Shown here: piece after piece, positions 57,578-64,000 of the stretch
Numbering within the stretch: position 1 is the stretch's first letter
Layout: the number at the start of each line of letters is the position of its first letter
Assembly (NCBI GenBank): GCA_903844215.1
Contig: CAIMSP010000111.1
Span: forward strand, 1 to 64,000
Origin: an uncultured beta proteobacterium
GTDB lineage: Bacteria > Pseudomonadota > Gammaproteobacteria > Burkholderiales > Burkholderiaceae_C
DNA: 64,000 nt
Reading direction: 5' to 3'
Made by a program: the position numbers and the translations under genes
The notes under the pieces: model-generated
Seen by the model: the letters and a program-made list of their open reading frames with translations, nothing else
Database searches by the model: none
What the model was told of the DNA's origin: nothing

Positions 57578-58531
57578 ATGCAAAGTCCACGCAATGTTCT
57601 GACACCCGACGCCTTGTCCATGCTGCAGACGATTGCGCGCACCGGTAGTTTCGCCGCCGCCGCGCGCGATCTGGGCCTGGTGCCCAGCGCGCTGACGTAC
57701 CGGGTACGGGTGATCGAGGAGGCACTGGATGTGCTGCTGTTCGATCGCCGCGCGCGCCGCGCCCTGCCCACCCCGGCCGGACTGGAACTGCTGCGCGCCG
57801 GCGAACGCCTGTTGGGGGAAATCGACGCCATCGCGAACCGCGTCAAGCGCGTGGCCACGGGCTGGGAGCCGCAACTCACGATCGCCGTGGACAGCATCAT
57901 CTCCCGGGGCGTGGTGATGGAGTTGTGCGAGGCCTTCTTTGCCCTGGAGGCGCCTGCAGGTCCGGCAACGCGCATCAAGCTGCGCGACGAAACCCTGGGC
58001 GGCACGCTTGAGTCGCTGCTCAGTGGCAAGGCCGACCTGGCCCTGGGCGTGACGCTGGACGCGGCCAGCAGCGCCGACGTGCTGAGCCATCCCTTGGGCA
58101 GCGTGCGCTTCGTCTATGCTGTGGCACCGCACCATCCGCTGGCCGCCGCGGCTGAGCCGCTGAGCGACGCGCTGCTGCAGCGCCACCGCGCCGTGGCCGT
58201 GGCCGACACGGCGCAACGCGGCGCCGCTCTGAGCATCGGTTTGCTGGGCGGGCAGGACGTGCTGACGGTGGCCTCGATGCAGGCCAAGCTGGACGCGCAA
58301 CTGCGTGGTCTGGGTGGCGGCTTCGTGCCCGAGTGCATGGCCCGCGCCTACCTTGAGACCGGGCGCCTGGTGGCCAAGAGAGTGAGCCGGCCCGAGCGCG
58401 TTGCGAGCGTGCGTTACGCCTGGCGCGGCGCCCATGCGTCGGCCCAGGGACGAGCGCTTCAATGGTGGCTGGGACAGCTCGAAAAGCCCGCCACGCGCAG
58501 CGCTTTACTGGCACAGCACCGAGGCGTGTAA
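57578..58531 (+). CDS. LysR family transcriptional regulator
   Basis: 317 residues. N-terminal winged HTH 'LSMLQTIARTGSFAAAARDLGLVPSALTYRVRVIEEALDVLLFDR' (about 10-60), then a periplasmic-binding-protein-like effector domain. It probably represses itself and activates the divergent pirin-flavodoxin genes through the 57546-57566 box. Effector unknown. Confidence 0.93.
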   Translation: MQSPRNVLTPDALSMLQTIARTGSFAAAARDLGLVPSALTYRVRVIEEALDVLLFDRRARRALPTPAGLELLRAGERLLGEIDAIANRVKRVATGWEPQLTIAVDSIISRGVVMELCEAFFALEAPAGPATRIKLRDETLGGTLESLLSGKADLALGVTLDAASSADVLSHPLGSVRFVYAVAPHHPLAAAAEPLSDALLQRHRAVAVADTAQRGAALSIGLLGGQDVLTVASMQAKLDAQLRGLGGGFVPECMARAYLETGRLVAKRVSRPERVASVRYAWRGAHASAQGRALQWWLGQLEKPATRSALLAQHRGV

Positions 58532-58565
58532 AGTCACAGCCTGGACAGACACAAGAAAGACAGCT

Positions 58566-59609
58566 ATGACAACACCCCAACACATTGCCATCGTCGGTGC
58601 CGGTATGGCCGGAATTGCCTGCGCCCGCACGCTGGTTCAGGCCGGTCACCAGGTAACGCTGTTCGAGAGATCGGCGTCCGTCGGTGGCCGCATGGCGACG
58701 CGCAGTACGCCCTTTGGCGACTTTGATTACGGCGCGCAGTACTTCACCGCCCGCGACGCACGCTTCATCCGCGCGCTGCAAACCGCGCCCAGCGTTTGCA
58801 AGCCCTGGAGCGCCAACACCGTGCGCGTGCTCGATGCCCAGGGGCGCGTGACCGAGAGCGCCCTGCCGGCACAGGAGGCGCACTGGGTACCGGCACCGGC
58901 CATGGACGCGCTGCCGCGACACTGGGCGGCGCCGCTGATCGAACGTGCCTGCGTCGAGTTTCAGACCCAGGTCACACGCATCGAGCGCGATGCCGTGCAG
59001 CCCAAAAAATGGCAGCTGCGCAGCAGCGGCGAACAGGATGCGCAGCACGTCTTCTCTGGCTTCGACGCCGTGCTGCTGGCCATCCCGAGCGGACCCTGCC
59101 TGCGCTTGCTGAGCGCCTCAGACCTGGCGCCGGCCTTGAAGAAAGCGGTGGAAAAGGCCGAGGTCTCGCCGTGCTGGACACTGATGCTGGCGTTCCCGCA
59201 AGCGGCTCAGGCCAACTTGAGCAGCCTGGGCCCGCAGTGGAACGCGGCGCGCAGCACGCACCACCGCATCGCCTGGCTGGCGCGCGAATCGAGCAAGCCG
59301 CAACGTCTGAGCGTGGAGCGCTGGACGGTGCAAGCCAGCGTCGCCTGGTCGCACGAGCATCTTGAAGACGACGCGCCCCGGGTGCAGGCCAAGTTGCTCA
59401 AGGCGTTCACCGAAGTCACCGGCATCCGCGCCGAACCCAGCCACGTCGAGGTCAAACTCTGGCCCTTTGCCCAGACCATCAAGGCGGTGGGCAAGACCCA
59501 CCTCTGGGACGCGAAGGCGCGCCTTGGCGTGTGCGGCGATTACCTGCTGGGCTGCCGGGTGGAAGATGCCTTTGTCTCCGGGCTCGAATTGGCACTTGCG
59601 GTGGCGTGA
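58566..59609 (+). CDS. FAD-dependent oxidoreductase (renalase/amine-oxidase-like)
   Basis: 347 residues from the ATG at 58566. Rossmann FAD fold '[41 protein letters not shown]' and '[11 protein letters not shown]', then a C-terminal '[22 protein letters not shown]' typical of flavin amine oxidases. Substrate unknown. Its TGA overlaps the GTG start of gluQ. Confidence 0.88.
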   Translation: MTTPQHIAIVGAGMAGIACARTLVQAGHQVTLFERSASVGGRMATRSTPFGDFDYGAQYFTARDARFIRALQTAPSVCKPWSANTVRVLDAQGRVTESALPAQEAHWVPAPAMDALPRHWAAPLIERACVEFQTQVTRIERDAVQPKKWQLRSSGEQDAQHVFSGFDAVLLAIPSGPCLRLLSASDLAPALKKAVEKAEVSPCWTLMLAFPQAAQANLSSLGPQWNAARSTHHRIAWLARESSKPQRLSVERWTVQASVAWSHEHLEDDAPRVQAKLLKAFTEVTGIRAEPSHVEVKLWPFAQTIKAVGKTHLWDAKARLGVCGDYLLGCRVEDAFVSGLELALAVA

Positions 59610-60508
59610 ACCCGCCTGCGACGGCTTACACCGGCCGCTTTGCGCCCTCGCCCACCGGGCCGCTGCACGCCGGTTCCCTGGTCGCCGCCCTGGCCAGTTG
59701 GCTTGACGCACGCGCCTGGGGGCTGAACCACCCCGGATCCAACGGCCGCTGGCTGATCCGCATCGAAGACCTGGACCAGCCGCGCTGCCTGGCCGGTGCA
59801 GACCGGGTGATCCTGGGGCAACTGGCCGATTGCGGCCTGCTCAGCGATGCGGCGCCGCTGTGGCAATCCCAGCGAACGCCGCTTTATCAAGCCGCCCTGG
59901 AGCAACTGCTGGCCAACGCCCAAGCCTACCCCTGCGGCTGTTCGCGCAAGGACGTGGAACAGGTGCTCGCCGCGTCGGGCTCAGGGCGGGCTCGGCATGA
60001 CGAACTGATTTATCCGGGGACCTGCCGCCACGGGCTGCATGGCAGAAGCGCACGCGCCTGGCGTTTTGCCGCGGCCAGCGAAACGGTGCTCTGGACCGAT
60101 CGACGTCTGGGCCTGCAACAGCAGGACGTGAGCCTGCAGGTCGGCGACTTCGTGCTCAAGCGCGCCGATGGCGTCTTCGCCTACCAGCTCGCCGTGGTCG
60201 TGGACGACGCCGCTCAAGGCGTGAGCCACGTGGTGCGCGGCGAAGACCTGGCCGACAACACGCCGCGCCAGATCCTGCTGCAGCGCGCGCTGGGACTGCC
60301 CACGCCGCACTACCTGCACACGCCGCTGGTGCGCGGTGCTGACGGTGACAAGCTGTCCAAACAGAACCAGGCCCAGGCCTTGGACACGCGCGCGCCCTTG
60401 GCGGCCCTGAACGCGGCGGCCACGGTGCTGGCGCTGCCCGCGATGTCAGGCACCCGTGCCGAGGCCTTGCAGGCCTGGGTCAGGGCCTGGGCTGATCGCA
60501 CCCCTTGA
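59606..60508 (+). CDS. gluQ: Glutamyl-Q tRNA(Asp) synthetase
   Basis: 300 residues from a GTG that overlaps the upstream stop (GTGA). A truncated GluRS paralogue without the anticodon-binding domain: '[20 protein letters not shown]' (HIGH-like), zinc ligands in 'PCGCSRKD' and 'YPGTCRHG', and '[10 protein letters not shown]' (KMSKS-like). It adds glutamate to queuosine in tRNA-Asp. Confidence 0.95.
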   Translation: MNPPATAYTGRFAPSPTGPLHAGSLVAALASWLDARAWGLNHPGSNGRWLIRIEDLDQPRCLAGADRVILGQLADCGLLSDAAPLWQSQRTPLYQAALEQLLANAQAYPCGCSRKDVEQVLAASGSGRARHDELIYPGTCRHGLHGRSARAWRFAAASETVLWTDRRLGLQQQDVSLQVGDFVLKRADGVFAYQLAVVVDDAAQGVSHVVRGEDLADNTPRQILLQRALGLPTPHYLHTPLVRGADGDKLSKQNQAQALDTRAPLAALNAAATVLALPAMSGTRAEALQAWVRAWADRTP

Positions 60509-60584
60509 CGCCGCGCCTTTGGCCGAGGCAACGATAATCGGGCACCGCCCCCAGGGCGCGCACTTTCAACTTAACCAAGCCACC

Positions 60585-61400
60585 ATGGGACACGAAAACA
60601 TCATGCCGAGCTCGCTTGCCGATCCGCAGGCACAGGCCGCGCCAAGACCCGCCGGGGCGCCCGCCGACGTCGCCTTTCCCAAGGCGATACGCAGTTTTGT
60701 GCGTCGCGCCGGGCGCACCACCGGCGGCCAAGCCAAGGCCGTGCTCGATCTGGGGCCGCGCTTTGTGCTGCCCTTCAGCCCCAGCACGCTGGATTTTCAG
60801 GCGGCGTTTGCGCCGCCGGATGCCTCGCTGTTGCATGCGGGCTCGGCCGACGGCGAACGCGAAACCATCCTGGAGATCGGCTTTGGCATGGGCGAAGCCA
60901 CGGCCCAGATCGCCGCCCTGCTGGCGCAAAAAAACTTTCTTTGCTGCGAAGTGCATGAGCCCGGCGTGGGCGCGCTGCTCAAGCGCATTGGAGAACAGGG
61001 CTTAAGCAACATCCGCATCCTGGCGCATGACGCGGTGGAAGTCATCGACCACATGCTGCCGGTCTGGAGCGCCAGCGCCCCGGACAAGGGGCTCGACGGC
61101 GTGCACATCTTTTTCCCCGACCCCTGGCACAAGAAGCGCCACAACAAGCGCCGGCTGATTCAGGCACCACTGATTGCCAAACTGGCAGCGCGCCTCAAGC
61201 CCGGCGGCTATCTGCACTGTGCCACCGACTGGCAGCCCTACGCCGAGCAGATCCTGGAGGTCCTGAGCGCCGAGCCGCTGTTGACGAACAGCGCCGAAGC
61301 CTATGCGCCCAAACCCGACTATCGGCCGCTGACCAAGTTTGAAAACCGTGGCATCCGGCTGGGCCACGGCGTGTGGGACATCGTGTTCGTGCGCAGGTGA
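60585..61400 (+). CDS. trmB: tRNA (guanine-N7-)-methyltransferase
   Basis: 271 residues from 60585; an ATG at 60603 is a fair alternative since neither has a clear ribosome site. SAM-binding 'ILEIGFGMGEATAQIA', acidic 'CEVHEPGVGALL' and the TrmB catalytic element 'IFFPDPWHKKRHNKRRL'. It forms m7G46 in tRNA. The stop overlaps the GTG start of the next gene. Confidence 0.96.
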   Translation: MGHENIMPSSLADPQAQAAPRPAGAPADVAFPKAIRSFVRRAGRTTGGQAKAVLDLGPRFVLPFSPSTLDFQAAFAPPDASLLHAGSADGERETILEIGFGMGEATAQIAALLAQKNFLCCEVHEPGVGALLKRIGEQGLSNIRILAHDAVEVIDHMLPVWSASAPDKGLDGVHIFFPDPWHKKRHNKRRLIQAPLIAKLAARLKPGGYLHCATDWQPYAEQILEVLSAEPLLTNSAEAYAPKPDYRPLTKFENRGIRLGHGVWDIVFVRR

Positions 61401-62293
61401 ATCCGCCGCTTGCCACCCGTGACGGCGTGGCGCCCAGCTGCGTCTCCTTGCCCGCCGGGCCCTGGCCCACGATGCAGGCCTATCTGCTACAGCGCTTTCC
61501 CGCGATTGCCGAAGCCGAGTGGCGTCGGCGCATGGCCGGGCTGGAACTGCTGGACGAATTCGGTGTGGCGGTCACACCCGAGCGCCGCTATCAGCCCCAT
61601 ATCCGGCTCTACTACTACCGCAGCCTGGCGCACGAGACGCGCATTCCCTTTGACGAAGTGCTGCTGTTTCAGGACGCGCACCTGGTGGTGGTGCACAAGC
61701 CGCATTTTCTGCCGGTCACCGCCGGTGGGCAGTATGTGCAGGAAGTGCTGCAGGTGCGCCTGAAGCGCCGCCTGCAGATCGACACGCTGCAACCGATTCA
61801 CCGCATCGACCGCGAGACGGCGGGCGTGGTGGTGTTTTGCGTGCAAGCGCAGGAGCGCGACGCCTACCACGCGCTGTTTCGCCGGCACGCGGTGCAAAAA
61901 ACCTATCAGGCGATCGCTCCCTGGCGGGAAGCACTGAGCTTTCCGCAGACACGGCACAGCCGCATTGTCCGGGGTGAACCGTTCTTCCGTCAGTGCGAAG
62001 TGGCGGGAACGCCGAATGCGCAGACCGAGGTGGACGTGCTTGAGGTTAAGGGCCAGCGCGCGCGTTATCGGCTGGCCCCGCACACCGGGCAAAAGCACCA
62101 ACTGCGCGTGCACATGGCCGCCTTGGGATTGGCACTGGAGAACGATCCGTTTTACCCTGAGGTGCGACGCGCCCAGGGCGAAAGCGACGATTGGAGTCGG
62201 CCGCTGCAACTGCTGGCCAAAGCCATTTCCTTTGTGGATCCGATCACCGGGCAGCAGCGGCTCTTCGAGAGCCCGCAGGAACTGCGGCTGTAG
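61397..62293 (+). CDS. RluA-family pseudouridine synthase
   Basis: 298 residues from a GTG overlapping the trmB stop. The catalytic motif is 'PIHRIDRETAGVVVF' (HRIDR, Asp nucleophile), with 'LAPHTGQKHQLRVHMA' near the C-terminus. It converts specific uridines in rRNA or tRNA to pseudouridine; target site not determinable. Confidence 0.92.
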   Translation: MNPPLATRDGVAPSCVSLPAGPWPTMQAYLLQRFPAIAEAEWRRRMAGLELLDEFGVAVTPERRYQPHIRLYYYRSLAHETRIPFDEVLLFQDAHLVVVHKPHFLPVTAGGQYVQEVLQVRLKRRLQIDTLQPIHRIDRETAGVVVFCVQAQERDAYHALFRRHAVQKTYQAIAPWREALSFPQTRHSRIVRGEPFFRQCEVAGTPNAQTEVDVLEVKGQRARYRLAPHTGQKHQLRVHMAALGLALENDPFYPEVRRAQGESDDWSRPLQLLAKAISFVDPITGQQRLFESPQELRL

Positions 62294-62304
62294 TTCCTGC
62301 CGGA

Positions 62305-63276
62305 TCAGGCCGGCGCGTTCAAGGCGTTGAGCGCCCTGCCCTGGGTCCAGAAGGCGATCAGGTTGTCGGCGGCCAGGTCGGCCATGGCCCGTCGCGTGGG
62401 CACGCTGGCGCTGGCGATGTGCGGCGTCAGCACCACGTTGCGCAGCGCCAGCAAGTCGGGATGGACCTCGGGCTCGCCTTCGAACACATCCAACCCGGCC
62501 GCCGCGAGCTTGCCTGCGGCCAGCGCCGCCGCCAGCGCCACATCGTCCACGATGCCGCCGCGGGCGATGTTCACCAGCGTCGCTGTGGGCTTCATCAAGG
62601 CCAATTCCGCACCCCCTATGGCGTGATGCGAGGCCGCAGAATAGGGGAGCACCAGCACCAGGTGATCGGCGCTCTGGAGCAGTTCTTCCTTGCCCACGTA
62701 GCGCGCCTGGCACTGCGCCTCGGTGGCGGCGTCGAGGCGCGAGCGGTTGTGATAGACCACCTTCATGCCAAAGCCCAGGGCGGCGCGGCGCGCAATGCCC
62801 TGGCCGATGCGGCCCATGCCCAGAATGGCCAGCGTGCTGCCGTGGATATCGGCCCCGGCAAACATGTCGTAGCGCCATTTTTTCCACTGGCCGCTGCGCA
62901 GGAATCGTTCGCTCTCGCTGATGCGCCGCGCCGTCGCCATGAGCAAGGCGAAGCCGAAGTCGGCCGTGGTCTCGGTCAGCACGTCGGGCGTGTTGGTTCC
63001 CAGCACCCCGGCGGTGCTCATCGCGCTCAAGTCAAAATTGTTGTAGCCCACGGCCATGTTGGCGCAGATCTTCAGTTGCGGGCAGGCGGCCAGCAGGGCC
63101 GCGTCGATACGCTCGCCGGCCATGGTGTAGATACCCCACTTGCCCTGCAACTTGGCGATCAACTGCGCCGCCGTCCAGCTCTCGTCGAGCTGATTCGACT
63201 CGACCTCGAAGGTGTGCTGCAGGCGCTCGAGCACCTCGGGAAAGAGCGCTCGCGCGACCAGAATCTTTGGCTTCAT
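62305..63276 (-). CDS. D-isomer-specific 2-hydroxyacid dehydrogenase (glyoxylate/hydroxypyruvate reductase type)
   Basis: 323 residues from the ATG at 63276 ('MKPKILVARALFPEVLERL'). NAD(P)-binding 'LAILGMGRIGQGIARRAALGFGMKVVYHNRS', catalytic Arg in 'LVNIARGGIVDD', Glu in 'DVFEGEPEVHPDL' and His in 'LTPHIASAS'. Reduces glyoxylate or hydroxypyruvate; exact acid uncertain. Confidence 0.93.
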   Translation of the reverse strand: MKPKILVARALFPEVLERLQHTFEVESNQLDESWTAAQLIAKLQGKWGIYTMAGERIDAALLAACPQLKICANMAVGYNNFDLSAMSTAGVLGTNTPDVLTETTADFGFALLMATARRISESERFLRSGQWKKWRYDMFAGADIHGSTLAILGMGRIGQGIARRAALGFGMKVVYHNRSRLDAATEAQCQARYVGKEELLQSADHLVLVLPYSAASHHAIGGAELALMKPTATLVNIARGGIVDDVALAAALAAGKLAAAGLDVFEGEPEVHPDLLALRNVVLTPHIASASVPTRRAMADLAADNLIAFWTQGRALNALNAPA

Positions 63277-63313
63277 GGCGACCGCCCGGTCAAGTTTGTC
63301 CAAGCCTGCGGCA

Positions 63314-64000
63314 TCAGTGCATCAGGCGGTATTGCACGACGTAGCACGCCGCACCGGCCAGATAACCGACCAGGGCCAGACCGCTGATCTTCTTCACGTA
63401 CCAGAAGAAATGGATCTTCTCCAGCCCCATCGCGGCCACCCCCGCCGCCGAGCCGATGATCAGGATGGAGCCGCCCGTGCCAGCGCAGTAGGCCAGGAAC
63501 TCCCACAGAAAGTGGTCCGCCGGATACTGCGCCAGGTTGTACATGCCCATGGAGGCCGCCAGCAGCGGCACATTGTCCACCACGGCACTGACCAGGCCGA
63601 TGAGGATCACGATGATGTCCTGGCGACCCACGGCGCGATCCAGCCATTGCGCCAGCGACGACAGGATGTGCGTGTGCTCCAGCGCCGCGACCGAGAGCAG
63701 GATGCCGATGAAGAACACCACCGAGCTCATGTCGATGCGCTTGAGCGCCTGGGCCAAGGTCAGGTGCTGCTTGGCCTCGTCTTCCTTGTGGCGGTGCACC
63801 AGGTCACCCACCAGCCACAGCAAGCCCAGACCGAACAGGATGCCCATGAAGGGCGGCAGCTGGGTCACGGTCTTGAACGCCGGCACGGCCACCAAGGTGC
63901 CCAGGCCAAGGAAGAACATCAGATTGCGCTCGAACGGCGTCGTCGGCGCATGCGCTTCGACATCGGTGCGCGCCGGGGCCAGCACCGCACGTCCGCGCAG
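63314..64000 (-). CDS. nhaD: Sodium:proton antiporter, NhaD type (partial, C-terminal part)
   Basis: 229 residues visible; the frame runs off the window end, so the N-terminal half is missing. Membrane segments with 'FFIGILLSVAALEHT', 'VSAVVDNVPLLAASMGMYNL' and 'AGTGGSILIIGSAAGVAAMG', the ion-transporter (IT) superfamily pattern of NhaD. It exchanges Na+ (or Li+) for H+ at alkaline pH. Confidence 0.88.
   Translation of the reverse strand: MRGRAVLAPARTDVEAHAPTTPFERNLMFFLGLGTLVAVPAFKTVTQLPPFMGILFGLGLLWLVGDLVHRHKEDEAKQHLTLAQALKRIDMSSVVFFIGILLSVAALEHTHILSSLAQWLDRAVGRQDIIVILIGLVSAVVDNVPLLAASMGMYNLAQYPADHFLWEFLAYCAGTGGSILIIGSAAGVAAMGLEKIHFFWYVKKISGLALVGYLAGAACYVVQYRLMH

Overview
The window is GC-rich, densely coded bacterial DNA. 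Gene content (NAD-GDH of the large ~1,600-residue type, a glucokinase fused to a HexR/RpiR regulator, GluQRS, a DnaQ/GIY-YIG fusion, MalKEFG together with TonB-dependent maltodextrin-type receptors) points to a betaproteobacterium, probably Burkholderiales (Comamonadaceae or a relative). This assignment is inferred from gene content, not from a marker gene.

Bases 1-33,600 form one large alpha-glucan island. On the minus strand a glycogen/maltodextrin operon runs glgP-glgB-glgX-malQ-MATE exporter (MATE cut by the window edge). Divergent from it, on the plus strand, is malK-malE-malF-malG plus an outer-membrane lipoprotein GH13 amylase. A collapsed vapBC toxin-antitoxin remnant separates this from a minus-strand surface/periplasmic starch block: TonB receptor 2, periplasmic GH13 amylase, alpha/beta-hydrolase-fold esterase, TonB receptor 1 and lipoprotein pullulanase. 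The block ends at a plus-strand pair, a free glucokinase followed by a glucokinase-HexR fusion. The implied pathway is surface pullulanase and amylase cleavage, TonB-dependent outer-membrane import, periplasmic trimming, MalEFGK2 uptake, cytoplasmic MalQ/GlgP/GlgX/GlgB processing, and phosphorylation of free glucose by the glucokinases. glgA and glgC are not here.

The strongest non-coding signal is a set of 15-bp near-palindromes close to the known HexR box (TGTAATTAAATTACA-like) in the regulatory regions of the island: 9622-9636, 9711-9725, 24069-24083, 30151-30165 and 30558-30572, with a degenerate copy at 30445-30459. The two TonB-receptor leaders are duplicated modules whose elements keep an identical 6,082-bp offset, and similar terminators close both blocks. 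The fused regulator probably controls the whole island.

Bases 33,600-44,050 are housekeeping: a lipase-family hydrolase, a GNAT acetyltransferase, glmM and folP, then a CBS protein, the NAD-dependent glutamate dehydrogenase, a MobA-like nucleotidyltransferase and a cytochrome c'-like lipoprotein whose stop codon lies in a 21-bp perfect inverted repeat. Bases 44,200-48,730 hold an HDOD-REC-GGDEF protein, a hybrid sensor kinase and a VF530 protein. Bases 48,800-57,500 (all minus) carry a RIO kinase, a GST, an ECF sigma/anti-sigma pair with a small membrane protein, an S9 peptidase, the exonuclease/GIY-YIG fusion, a DUF599 protein, a flavodoxin-like protein and a pirin. Bases 57,578-62,293 (plus) carry the divergent LysR regulator and then an FAD oxidoreductase, gluQ, trmB and an RluA-type synthase. 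A 2-hydroxyacid dehydrogenase and the C-terminal part of an NhaD-type antiporter (minus) close the window. I saw no rRNA, tRNA, CRISPR array, phage or intact insertion sequence.
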